From JAJKJG01 sp036556825 (GTDB lineage Bacteria > Pseudomonadota > Alphaproteobacteria > Rhizobiales > Beijerinckiaceae): 64,000 nt of DNA. The notes under the pieces were generated by a model. The model saw only the letters and a program-made list of their open reading frames with translations. It was not told the DNA's origin and made no database searches. This document shows positions 26,852 through 35,077 of the stretch, piece after piece (position 1 is the stretch's first letter; every line of letters begins with the position of its first letter). The position numbers and the translations under genes were made by a program. The stretch spans positions 23,310-87,309 of the forward strand of contig DATBIR010000195.1 in the NCBI GenBank assembly GCA_036556825.1, given 5' to 3'.

Positions 26852-27541
26852 CTAGGCCGGCCGCGCCTTCGCCTTGTCGCCGCCGGCAGCGATGAAGTCC
26901 TTCAGTTCGTCGAGGGATATGAAGCGGAACTTGCCCGCCGGCGTCTCCGCCTCGATCGATCCGTCGGAATACATGGTGTAGAAATTGCCGCCCGAATTGT
27001 ACGTCCCCACCACTGCCGGACCGCTCGCCTCGTCCGCCGCTTCGGCATGGGGCGGAATGCCGGACTGTCCGCCCGCCGCCGCCTGGCCGCCCTCGGCTTC
27101 GATCAAAGCGGCCTCGTGACCGGCCGCCGCCGGAGCGGGCTGCCTCGGCGGCGGAGCAGCCGCGGCCGGTGTGTCACCGAGCCGGGGCTCCAGCGCGATG
27201 TCGAAGCCGCGAGCAGCCGACAGGCCGGCCGCGCCGATCGGGGGAGCGCCTGCCTCGCGCGTGGGCGTGCTTCGGCTGGGCGCCGCCAATTGCGCCGTTG
27301 CGGCATCGAAATCAGAGCGTGCAAGGCGGTCGCGGAGCACCGCGAACTCGTGCTCGATGGCCTGCAAACGCGCCACGGCCGTCGCGACCCCGGCGAGCAG
27401 CGCGCCGGCCGCAGCAATGACGGCGCCGGAGATCACCATGGTCCAGCCGCGTTCCATGACGATGATGTCCGAGCCCAGATAAATCGCGGAGAGCCCACCC
27501 GCCACCATCGCCAGCGCGACGATATACAAAGCGAAGACCAT
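26852..27541 (-). CDS. Membrane protein with conserved C-terminal motif, unknown function
   Basis: 229 residues. Two membrane helices (~1-22 and ~33-58), a helical stretch (A-I-E-H-E-F-A-V-L-R-D-R-L-A), a long Ala/Pro-rich linker (~85-165) and a compact C-terminus with G-T-Y-N-S-G-G-N-F-Y-T-M-Y-S-D-G-S-I-E-A-E-T and F-I-S-L-D-E-L-K-D-F-I-A. The C-terminal motif recurs in rhizobial proteins. The gene is divergent from sodB. Confidence 0.7.
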   Translation of the reverse strand: MVFALYIVALAMVAGGLSAIYLGSDIIVMERGWTMVISGAVIAAAGALLAGVATAVARLQAIEHEFAVLRDRLARSDFDAATAQLAAPSRSTPTREAGAPPIGAAGLSAARGFDIALEPRLGDTPAAAAPPPRQPAPAAAGHEAALIEAEGGQAAAGGQSGIPPHAEAADEASGPAVVGTYNSGGNFYTMYSDGSIEAETPAGKFRFISLDELKDFIAAGGDKAKARPA

Positions 27542-27814
27542 CTCTCACCCAAAGCCCGACGGGCTAACAGCCCCGGGACAGTAAAGTTTCGCTCCCCTTT
27601 TGCAACCGCCGGGGCCCTATTCCGAAATGTTATGGGCTGTTGATTGCCCTTGGACCGGCCTGGTCGGGGGCGAGATCCGCCCGCTCCACGGCGGGAATTC
27701 CGCCGCTTGTCCGGCGGACCCGACATCGTACCGGACAGGAGCCGTTGCCGCGCGGCGCGCCACGCTTTAATGAACCGAAAGTCCAGCCCAAATGCCGTGA
27801 TCAAGGAGACGTCG

Positions 27815-28414
27815 ATGTCGTTCACCCTCCCCGACCTTCCTTACCCGTATGACGCCCTCCAGCCCTACATGTCTCGGGAAACCCTGGAATATCACCACGA
27901 CAAGCACCACGCCGCCTATGTCAACACCGGCAACAACCTGCTGAAAGGCACGGAACTGGAGGGCAAGAGCGTCGACGAAGTCGTGCGTGCCTCCTACGGC
28001 AAGAACCAGGCGCTCTTCAACAATGCCGGCCAGCATTACAATCACATCCATTTCTGGCAGTGGATGAAGCCCAATGGCGGCGGCAAGATCCCCGGAGCGC
28101 TGGAGAAAAAAATCGTCGAGGACCTCGGCTCCGTCGACAAGATGAAAGAGGATTTCATCCAGGCCGGCGTCACGCAGTTCGGGTCCGGCTGGTGCTGGCT
28201 GGCCGTGAAGGACGGCAAAATCGCTGTCATGAAGACGCCGAACGGCGAAAATCCGCTCGTCCACGGCGCCAAGCCGATCCTCGGCTGTGACGTCTGGGAG
28301 CATTCCTATTACATCGACTACCGCAACCGCCGGCCGGACTACCTCAAGGCGTTCATGGAGAACCTTGTCAACTGGGAGCACGTGGAGAAGATGCTCACGG
28401 AAGCGACCCGCTGA
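27815..28414 (+). CDS. sodB: Fe-type superoxide dismutase
   Basis: 199 residues. The start at 27815 follows AAGGAG and the product opens M-S-F-T-L-P-D-L-P-Y-P-Y-D-A-L-Q-P, the normal SOD opening. Metal ligands appear as H in L-E-Y-H-H-D-K-H-H, H in H-Y-N-H-I-H-F-W, and the D-V-W-E-H-S-Y-Y segment (Asp and His). It dismutates superoxide; metal (Fe, Mn or cambialistic) is predicted from family and not certain. A terminator follows at 28438. Confidence 0.93.
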   Translation: MSFTLPDLPYPYDALQPYMSRETLEYHHDKHHAAYVNTGNNLLKGTELEGKSVDEVVRASYGKNQALFNNAGQHYNHIHFWQWMKPNGGGKIPGALEKKIVEDLGSVDKMKEDFIQAGVTQFGSGWCWLAVKDGKIAVMKTPNGENPLVHGAKPILGCDVWEHSYYIDYRNRRPDYLKAFMENLVNWEHVEKMLTEATR

Positions 28415-28437
28415 CGGAAGCGGCAGCGACATGTCGA

Positions 28438-28461
28438 ACGGGGCCTTCGGGCCCCGTTTCG
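28438..28461 (+). terminator. sodB terminator
   Basis: AACGGGGC / GCCCCGTT stem with CTTCGG-type loop followed by TTCGTT, 24 bases after the stop. Also near the end of the convergent deacetylase gene. Confidence 0.75.
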
Positions 28462-28472
28462 TTGAGTAGGGT

Positions 28473-29318
28473 TTAACAAGGCCTCGCAACGAGGCTCACG
28501 CCGCTTGCCCGGACAAGGTCGAGGAACTGTCCGGAAGACAGAAAGGCATATTCCCGCTCCCGTGGTTCCAGGACGGGATCGAGTTCGCGCAGTTCCGCAT
28601 CGACGCGGCCGGGATGGCACATGACCACGGGCTGCGGACCCAACTGCGTCAGAAACCCCGCGAAATCGGTGGCCAAATCCCGTCCCGTGTCGAACGGGCT
28701 GAAGCCGGAAAAGCCCTGGTTGACCGAAAAACCGGCCCGGCCCGCCGATCGGGCAAAGCCGGCGGCCATGGCCTTGACCGTAAGCGCCTTTGTCGCAGCA
28801 ACCCCTCGTGAAAGAATTGCGGTGCTGCGGTCGGACGGATCGCGAAGCCAGACACGGCCGCCGAGCCCGCGGTCCTGGAGGGTCGCGAGCAGCTGGCGCC
28901 GGATGCCAGGCAGCACATGCACGTGCTGGTGACCGTCGACGAAGTCGGGCGGGCGCCCCAGGGCCGCCTCGAAGGCGGAGAGCTGGCGCTCGATCTCGGC
29001 GCGGATTTCCTGAAGTTGAAGCCTGCCCAGGAGAGCGCCACGCAGCAACGGCGCGAGGCCCATGAAGCTGCCCTGCGGGGCGTGCTCCGGCATTGCGCCG
29101 AGAGGGCCCCCCGCGGTCAGGTTCAGGTGGAGCCCGATGCCGATGTCGCCGCAGGCCGCCAGCTCTGACGCGAGGCGCGGCCACCATGGCCGGCTGGTCA
29201 TGGCGCTCGTGGCGGAGATGCGGCCCGCCCGGGCGAGGTCGAGGATGGCGCGGCTTACGCCCTCGGTGAGGCCGAAATCATCGGCGCAGAGAACGACGCG
29301 ACGTGTTGACGACAGCAA
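28473..29318 (-). CDS. ChbG/HpnK (YdjC-like) carbohydrate deacetylase
   Basis: 281 residues. Motif C-A-D-D-F-G-L (metal-binding/catalytic Asp pair) near the N-terminus, G-I-G-L-H-L-N-L-T (His) and F-V-D-G-H-Q-H-V-H (His pair), and V-V-M-C-H-P-G near the end are the YdjC family signature. Members deacetylate chitobiose (ChbG), hopanoid sugars (HpnK) or Und-P-linked GalNAc/GlcNAc for lipid A modification (NaxD). The gene is divergent from a polyprenyl-phosphate glycosyltransferase gene, favouring the last type of role. Confidence 0.85.
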   Translation of the reverse strand: MLSSTRRVVLCADDFGLTEGVSRAILDLARAGRISATSAMTSRPWWPRLASELAACGDIGIGLHLNLTAGGPLGAMPEHAPQGSFMGLAPLLRGALLGRLQLQEIRAEIERQLSAFEAALGRPPDFVDGHQHVHVLPGIRRQLLATLQDRGLGGRVWLRDPSDRSTAILSRGVAATKALTVKAMAAGFARSAGRAGFSVNQGFSGFSPFDTGRDLATDFAGFLTQLGPQPVVMCHPGRVDAELRELDPVLEPREREYAFLSSGQFLDLVRASGVSLVARPC

Positions 29319-29430
29319 GGCGATCCTCTTGACCAGAACGGCAGCCTAGCCCTCTTGGGCGCCGGGGAAAACTCAGCCCCGGAAGCATGAACCAGCGAAA
29401 CGACGACCGCTTCGCCTAACATAATGCCCT

Positions 29431-29475
29431 AGAAGAGAATTTGGAGCGGGACGGGATTCGACCTGAAGCCATGCC
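29431..29475. repeat. Dispersed palindromic repeat fragment (module C type)
   Basis: GGAGCGGGACGGGATTCGACC with downstream GAAGCCATGCCGCT resembles the module at 59818-59858 read in the other orientation. Located just upstream of the glycosyltransferase. Confidence 0.35.
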
Positions 29476-29495
29476 GCTGATGCCGGAGAAAGCAC

Positions 29496-30488
29496 GTGAC
29501 AGCACGGGATATCGAACTGAGCGTCATCATTCCGGTCTTCAACGAGGGACCGAATATTGGCCCGTTATGCGATCGCGTGGTTCCTGTTCTGGAGCGCGCC
29601 GCGCCGTCCTGGGAGATCGTGTTCGTCGACGACGGCAGCGAAGACGAGACGCTGGCCGCGATCAGGGCGCGCAATGCCCTCGAGCCTCGCATTGGCGCGG
29701 TGTCGTTCAGCCGGAACTTCGGCAAGGAGATCGCGATCGCTGCCGGGCTGGACCATGCGCGCGGCCGGGCCGTGGTGATCATGGATGCCGACCTGCAGCA
29801 TCCGCCGGAGATGATCGAGACTTTCGTGCAGCGGTGGCGCGAAGGCTACATGATGGTCTATGGCCAACGCACCGACCGCGAAGGCGAAGGCCCGATCAAA
29901 CGCAGCCTCACACACCTGTTCTACCGCCTGTTCGCCCGCTTCGGCGAGACGCCGCTGCCGGAAGGCGCCGGCGACTTCCGCCTGATCGATCGCAAGGGCG
30001 TCGAGGTCCTGCGCATGCTCGGCGAGCGCGCGCGCTTTTCCAAAGGCCTTTACGCCTGGATCGGCTTCAAGGCGACCGGCGTTCCCTTCGAGGTGGCGGA
30101 GCGCCGCTACGGCACGACGAAATGGAGCTTCCGCAAGCTCTTCCGCTTCGCCTTTGACGGCATCACCGCTTTCTCGACGGTACCGCTGCGGGTGTGGACC
30201 TATATCGGTGGCCTGGTCTCGTGTTGCGCAATCGCCACCGCCCTGTTCTTCATCGTGCGCACGCTGCTGTTCGGCACGGACTTGCCCGGCTTTCCTTCCC
30301 TGATCGTATCGGTGATGTTCTTCTCCGGCATTCAGCTCATGTCGCTCGGCATCATCGGTGAATATATCGGGCGCATCTTCGCCGAGGTGAAGCGGCGGCC
30401 GCTTTACGTTGTCGGGGACCGCGTCGGCGGGCCCGCCGACGCAAGCCAGGCGCTGATCCGCGACGACCGCAATCCGCCGCGGGCCTGA
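29496..30488 (+). CDS. GT2 polyprenyl-phosphate glycosyltransferase (DPM1/GtrB/ArnC-like)
   Basis: 330 residues, GTG start. GT2 fold: L-S-V-I-I-P-V-F-N-E-G, F-V-D-D-G-S-E-D-E-T, V-I-M-D-A-D-L-Q-H-P (DxD), then G-D-F-R-L-I-D-R and Y-G-T-T-K-W-S-F. Two C-terminal membrane helices (~230-260 and ~265-295) identify the GtrB/ArnC/DPM1 group, which puts a sugar on undecaprenyl phosphate at the inner membrane. Three bases separate it from murJ, so both are in one operon. Confidence 0.85.
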   Translation: MTARDIELSVIIPVFNEGPNIGPLCDRVVPVLERAAPSWEIVFVDDGSEDETLAAIRARNALEPRIGAVSFSRNFGKEIAIAAGLDHARGRAVVIMDADLQHPPEMIETFVQRWREGYMMVYGQRTDREGEGPIKRSLTHLFYRLFARFGETPLPEGAGDFRLIDRKGVEVLRMLGERARFSKGLYAWIGFKATGVPFEVAERRYGTTKWSFRKLFRFAFDGITAFSTVPLRVWTYIGGLVSCCAIATALFFIVRTLLFGTDLPGFPSLIVSVMFFSGIQLMSLGIIGEYIGRIFAEVKRRPLYVVGDRVGGPADASQALIRDDRNPPRA

Positions 30489-30491
30489 CGC

Positions 30492-32018
30492 ATGTTCAAG
30501 CACATCCTGTCGGTCGGCGGCTGGACATTGCTGTCGCGCGTCACGGGCTTCCTGCGCGACGTGGTGATGGCCGCCGTGATGGGCGCCGGCCCGATTGCCG
30601 ACGCGTTCGTGGTCGCCCTGCGGCTGCCCAACCACTTTCGCTCGATCTTCGGCGAAGGCGCATTCAACGCGGCATTCGTGCCCACCTATGCGCGCGTCCA
30701 CGAGACGAAGGGCTTCGATTCGGCGCGCGTGTTTGCCGACCGCATCTTCACGCTGAGCCTGATTGTCCAGGTCGTACTTCTGGTGCTCGCGCTCGCGGCA
30801 ACCCCCTGGGTCGTGCGCGCCCTGGCGCCCGGCTTCGCCGAGGATCCGGCAAAGTTCGCGCTGACCGTCACGCTGACGCGAATAACGTTTCCCTATCTGC
30901 TGTTCGTTACGCTGGTCACCGTTCTGTCCGGCGTGCTCAACGCCCATGGCCGCTTTGCTGCGGCCGCCGCCGCGCCCGTGCTTCTCAACGTGTCGATGGT
31001 CGCCGCGCTGGCGGTGAGCTTCCTGTTTCCGAGCGCCGGCCATGCGGCGGCCTGGGGTGTTGCGGTTGCCGGGATTCTCGAACTCGTCCTCGTTTGGGTG
31101 GCGGCGCGGCGCGCCGGTGCGGCCCCCGCCTTCAGGCGGCCGGGCCTCGACGCCGACTCGCGGGCCTTCTTCCGGACGTTCTGGCCGGCCGTGCTCGGCT
31201 CCAGCGTTTTCCAGATCGCCGTCCTGGCGGACACCATCATTGCCTCCACCCTGGGAACCGGCGCCCCATCGTCGCTCTATTATGCCGACCGGCTCTACCA
31301 GCTGCCCGTCGGCGTGATCGGCATCGCCGCCGGAACCGTGCTGCTGCCGGAGATGACCCGCCGCATCGCCGCGGGAGACGTCGCCGGCGCGCACGGCGCC
31401 CAGAACCGGGCGGTCGGGTTCACGCTCGCGCTCGCCGCTCCGTTCACCGTCGCGTTCCTGACCCTCCCCGAATTGATCATGTCAGCGTTGTTCGGCCGAG
31501 GCGCGTTCGACGCGGCGGCGGCGCAACGGGCGGGGGCCGTGCTCGCCGCCTACGCGGTCGGCCTGCCGGCCGTGGTCCTGATCCGCTCGGCCGTGGCGAG
31601 CTTCCACGCCCGCGCCGACACCATGACGCCGGTGATTGCCGCCCTCGTGGCCGTGGCCATCAACGTGCTCCTGAAGATCGCCCTGATGGCCCCCCTCGGC
31701 ATCGTCGGGCTGGCGCTCGCGACGGCCGTCGGAGCCTGGGTCAATGTCCTGCTGCTTTTCGGGCTCGCATATCGCCGCGACTGGACCGCGCCGAGCGGCA
31801 CGCTTGCCAAGGCCGCCGTGGCCATCGCCGCAGCGGGCGTGGTCCTCACCCTGTTCGTGATCATCGGCAGGCCGGCTCTGGCGCGATTGGTGGCCGGCGT
31901 GGCGGTCTGGCGCGACGAGACGCTGCTCGCGAGTCTCGGGGTCGGCGGCGCCATCGTCTACGCCGTCGCGTTGCTGGTCGGCCTCAGGGCGCTGGGACTG
32001 CGCCTCGCGCGAAGTTGA
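30492..32018 (+). CDS. murJ: MurJ/MviN lipid II flippase
   Basis: 508 residues, ATG 30492. About 14 membrane helices with the typical opening (G-W-T-L-L-S-R-V-T-G-F-L-R-D), the A-D-A-F-V-V-A-L-R-L-P-N-H-F-R segment and E-G-A-F-N-A-A-F-V-P motif. MurJ flips lipid II across the inner membrane for peptidoglycan synthesis. It follows the glycosyltransferase by 3 bases, an unusual neighbour for murJ; the dispersed repeat at 32090 sits after the stop. Confidence 0.92.
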   Translation: MFKHILSVGGWTLLSRVTGFLRDVVMAAVMGAGPIADAFVVALRLPNHFRSIFGEGAFNAAFVPTYARVHETKGFDSARVFADRIFTLSLIVQVVLLVLALAATPWVVRALAPGFAEDPAKFALTVTLTRITFPYLLFVTLVTVLSGVLNAHGRFAAAAAAPVLLNVSMVAALAVSFLFPSAGHAAAWGVAVAGILELVLVWVAARRAGAAPAFRRPGLDADSRAFFRTFWPAVLGSSVFQIAVLADTIIASTLGTGAPSSLYYADRLYQLPVGVIGIAAGTVLLPEMTRRIAAGDVAGAHGAQNRAVGFTLALAAPFTVAFLTLPELIMSALFGRGAFDAAAAQRAGAVLAAYAVGLPAVVLIRSAVASFHARADTMTPVIAALVAVAINVLLKIALMAPLGIVGLALATAVGAWVNVLLLFGLAYRRDWTAPSGTLAKAAVAIAAAGVVLTLFVIIGRPALARLVAGVAVWRDETLLASLGVGGAIVYAVALLVGLRALGLRLARS

Positions 32019-32089
32019 GGCACGTTGGGTCGACGGGTCCTGTTCGGCGAGTGGGGAAAGTCCTGAGACAAAGGCAGGCCGAGGCCGCT

Positions 32090-32188
32090 CGAGCGGGATC
32101 AATTCGAGGTGAATTGATCCCGCTCCGATTGTCTTTCAGCTGCATGATTATGGCCGGCGAGGTGGTCGCACGTCGCCAAATCATGCTC
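32090..32188. repeat. Palindromic repeat pair after murJ
   Basis: First a perfect 15-bp inverted repeat, GAGCGGGATCAATTC (32091-32105) and its complement (32111-32125), with a 5-base loop. Then GCATGATT (32142) paired with AATCATGC (32179). It belongs to the dispersed GCATGATC / GAGCGGGAT family of rhizobial repeats and may also help terminate murJ transcripts. Confidence 0.7.
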
Positions 32189-32195
32189 TGGCGCC

Positions 32196-32570
32196 TCACC
32201 GGTTGGCCGGGCGCGCGCCCCTGGACGCTGCCGATGAGATGCTGCCGGTCTCGGTCACGTCATGCTGCCAGACGGCAACCAGCGTATCGTCGGGATCGGA
32301 CCCGGGCGGCATCACGCCCGTCGGGCCATTCACGCCGAAAGTGCCCATCCAGGCCACCGTCCGCATCGGCGCGTCGGGATCAGCCAGGACGGCAAGGCCG
32401 CTGAAGTCGAAAACGGCTTTCTGCGGCTCGCACAGATTCTGCGCATCCGGCGCCGCCGCGACCTGACACCCTGGAGCAAGTATGGTGGTGGGAAATTCCT
32501 GTGCCCATGCCGCCGTTCCGGTTGCGAGACCTAACGCGACGACGATGGAACATAACTGACCACGGATCAT
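32196..32570 (-). CDS. Secreted hypothetical protein
   Basis: 124 residues from ATG 32570, preceded by GGGAGG at about 9 bases. A signal peptide (I-R-G-Q-L-C-S-I-V-V-A-L-G-L-A-T, cleavage after A-W-A) precedes Q-E-F-P-T-T-I-L-A-P-G-C and D-A-Q-N-L-C-E-P-Q, two Cys that could form a disulfide. Family not recognised. Confidence 0.6.
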   Translation of the reverse strand: MIRGQLCSIVVALGLATGTAAWAQEFPTTILAPGCQVAAAPDAQNLCEPQKAVFDFSGLAVLADPDAPMRTVAWMGTFGVNGPTGVMPPGSDPDDTLVAVWQHDVTETGSISSAASRGARPANR

Positions 32571-32839
32571 CTTTCTGCCTCCCTGCACACGCTGAAGTCT
32601 GCAAAATCAACCCGCCTGCGGGAGTGAAGTTCCTCTCGGGGTGCGGACTGCCCCTCGGCGCCCGGCGAGATGGCGCCACGCAAGGCCCGCGCCTCCCGCC
32701 GCCCATGAAACACCCTGGAAACAATTGGCGACATCCTCGGGAAACGCGGCAATCCTAACATTGCCTCGACTCGCAACGTTTCCAGGGCGGCCGCCGGCCG
32801 ATTTGGCCCAACCTGGCAAGGTAGGTTTGGGGAACGAAC

Positions 32840-33097
32840 ATGACCAATGGTGAGAACCTGCAATGGCGCCCGATCTCGACGGCGCCGCGCGATCAGGACG
32901 TCCTCATCTATTCCCTTCGTTGGGGAGCCATGATCGCAACCTTCGATACCGCGCGCGAGGCCTGGGTCCCGCACATGCGCAAGCCAGAACAACTGAACGG
33001 CAACGACGCCGCGCTGCTGACGCATTGGATGCCGATGCCGGGCGTCCCCAACGCGTTGACGGGATCTCGCCTGATCTGGCGCAGCCTCGCCGCCTGA
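32840..33097 (+). CDS. DUF551-like small protein
   Basis: 85 residues. The pattern W-R-P-I-S-T-A-P-R-D-Q-D-V-L-I-Y and L-L-T-H-W-M-P-M-P matches DUF551-like proteins found in phages and bacterial chromosomes (I-S-T-A-P plus a T-H-W-x-P ending). No enzymatic function is known. A 9-bp inverted repeat (CCTGGAAAC / GTTTCCAGG) flanks the upstream region (about 32711-32788). Confidence 0.65.
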   Translation: MTNGENLQWRPISTAPRDQDVLIYSLRWGAMIATFDTAREAWVPHMRKPEQLNGNDAALLTHWMPMPGVPNALTGSRLIWRSLAA

Positions 33098-33104
33098 ACG
33101 GCTG

Positions 33105-33584
33105 CTAACGCCCGCCCCTTGCCAACCGGCTTGCCTGGCTCGCGGCGACTTGCCAGGCATCGCCCTGCTTCACGTAGACGGTCAGCCAGCGGAACGGCAC
33201 GTTCCGGCGCACCTGCGGATCGCGAATCAGGCTGACCCCCGTCGCGATCGCGGTCGCCGGCCCGAACAGACGCACGTCCACGCTCTCTTCCGGAGCGACC
33301 TCGATGGTCGACTCGCCGGACAGGAGCAGACTGATGCGATCCCCTTTCACCTCGACGCGGCCGGAATCGCGAAGATGCACGAAATCGTCCGAATAGAGCG
33401 CCTCCAGCGCGGAGCGGTTCTTGCCCGCCACGGCGTTGCGGATCTTGTCGCGCACTGCCAGGACGTCTTGCGTCGCTCCTGATTCGGCGCTGCTGCGCGC
33501 CACGCGCGTCGATTGCGCGGCCACGCCCGATGACGCGACCGCAAGCACAAACAGTGCCATGGCGCTACGACGAAGATGCCCCAT
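33105..33584 (-). CDS. Secreted SnoaL/NTF2-like (DUF4440) protein
   Basis: 159 residues; ATG 33584 is chosen for its upstream GGGGAG and for a clean signal peptide (M-G-H-L-R-R-S-A-M-A-L-F-V-L-A-V, cleavage near V-A-A-Q). The mature part has V-L-A-V-R-D-K-I-R-N-A-V-A-G-K-N-R-S-A-L-E-A-L-Y-S-D-D-F-V-H and T-V-Y-V-K-Q-G-D-A-W-Q-V-A, the cone fold of DUF4440. Function unknown. Confidence 0.75.
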   Translation of the reverse strand: MGHLRRSAMALFVLAVASSGVAAQSTRVARSSAESGATQDVLAVRDKIRNAVAGKNRSALEALYSDDFVHLRDSGRVEVKGDRISLLLSGESTIEVAPEESVDVRLFGPATAIATGVSLIRDPQVRRNVPFRWLTVYVKQGDAWQVAASQASRLARGGR

Positions 33585-33689
33585 TGCTCTCCCCCCCCCA
33601 GAACATGACCCGTCGACATCGCCCTGCGCGGACTGAATCATGCGATAACGTTCTTGGATCGGAACCGCCCCAGCCGATGCGATCCCTGT

Positions 33690-35075
33690 CTATGATGCCA
33701 GCGCCGCAAGGATGCGCGCCCAGCTGCGCGCCCCTTTGTGAAAGCTCTGGAGTTCGTATTTCTCGTTTGGCGAATGCACCCGATCGTCGTCGAGGCCAAA
33801 GCCGACGAGCAGCGTGTCGACCCCGAGGGTGCGCTTGAAATCGCCGACGATCGGGATCGAGCCGCCGGAACCGATGGTCACCGGCTGGCGTCCCCATTCG
33901 TCCTGCAGCGCGGCCTTCGCCTTGGCGAGCGCCGGCATATCGTAAGGCAAGGCCAGCGCGCGCGAGCCCTTGTGCTTGACGAATTCGACCGAGCAGTCGT
34001 CGGGAATGCGCGCGCGCACGAAGCGCTTGAATGCCTCGCTCACCTTCTGCGGATCCTGGTCGCCGACGAGCCGGAACGAGATCTTGGCGCTGGCCTCCGC
34101 GGCGATCACGGTCTTGGCTCCGACGCCCGTGTAGCCGCCGACGATGCCGTTGACATCGCAGGTCGGGCGCGACTGGATCTGCTCGATCAGCATGCGGTCC
34201 TTCTCGCCGGCGGGTATCCTGAGGGCGACCTGCCCGAGGAAATCCTCGGCCGTGAGATTGAGCCGCTTCCATTGCTCCAGCTGCTCGCGTGGCGTCTCCG
34301 GCACGCCGTCATAGAAGCCGGGCAGCGTCACGCGCCCGCTCTCGTCGTGCAGATCCGCAATGATCCTGGCAAGCACATGAACGGGATTTCGGGCGGCACC
34401 GCCGAACAGCCCCGAATGCAGATCGCGATCGGCGCAGCGGACGATCACCTCCTCGTAGACGAGACCGCGCAACGAGGTGGTGATCGCGGGGGTGTTCCTG
34501 TCCCACATGCCGGTGTCGCAGACGAGCACGACGTCGGCCTTGAGCTCGTCCCGGTTCGCCTCGACGAATTCCGGCAAAAACTTCGAGCCGTCCTCCTCGG
34601 CGCCCTCGATCAGGATGGTGACGCTTACCGGAAGCTCGCCGGTCATCGCTTTCCACGCCCGGCACGCCTCAATGAAGGTCATGACCTGACCCTTGTCATC
34701 GCAGGCTCCGCGCGCCGTGATCACCTTGCGCCCGTCGGGCAATGTTGCGAGCCGCGGCTCGAAGGGCGGCGTCTGCCACTGGTCGAGCGGGTCCACCGGC
34801 TGCACGTCGTAATGCCCGTAGAAAAGCACGTGTGGGGCGCCGGAACTTTTCGGCTGATGAGCGACCACCACAGGGTGACCGGGTGTCTCGCGTATCGAGG
34901 CGTCGAAGCCGAGCGCCTTGAGATGCTCACTGAGCCAGCCCGCCGCCTGACGGCAATGACCAGCATAGGCGGGATCGGTCGAGATCGACGCAATCTTCAG
35001 CCAGGCAAACAGGCGTCCGAGCGCATTGTCGAGGTCGGCGTCTATGTCGTTGAGCACTTCATTCAGGTGGGACAT
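33690..35075 (-). CDS. M20 family dipeptidase/metallopeptidase
   Basis: 461 residues, cytosolic. Metal site: V-L-F-Y-G-H-Y-D-V-Q-P (His, Asp), A-R-G-A-C-D-D-K-G-Q (Asp), E-G-A-E-E-D-G-S (Glu pair), and D-T-G-M-W. This is the M20 arrangement of two zinc ions, as in peptidase T-like and carnosinase-type dipeptidases. Two bases separate it from the upstream HerA-like ATPase gene on the same strand, so they are co-transcribed, though no functional link is known. Confidence 0.87.
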   Translation of the reverse strand: MSHLNEVLNDIDADLDNALGRLFAWLKIASISTDPAYAGHCRQAAGWLSEHLKALGFDASIRETPGHPVVVAHQPKSSGAPHVLFYGHYDVQPVDPLDQWQTPPFEPRLATLPDGRKVITARGACDDKGQVMTFIEACRAWKAMTGELPVSVTILIEGAEEDGSKFLPEFVEANRDELKADVVLVCDTGMWDRNTPAITTSLRGLVYEEVIVRCADRDLHSGLFGGAARNPVHVLARIIADLHDESGRVTLPGFYDGVPETPREQLEQWKRLNLTAEDFLGQVALRIPAGEKDRMLIEQIQSRPTCDVNGIVGGYTGVGAKTVIAAEASAKISFRLVGDQDPQKVSEAFKRFVRARIPDDCSVEFVKHKGSRALALPYDMPALAKAKAALQDEWGRQPVTIGSGGSIPIVGDFKRTLGVDTLLVGFGLDDDRVHSPNEKYELQSFHKGARSWARILAALAS

Positions 35076-35077
35076 GG

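Noticed and set aside
29565..31394. 609-codon minus-strand open frame
   Set aside because: Antisense shadow of the GT2 and murJ genes, which have full family signatures.
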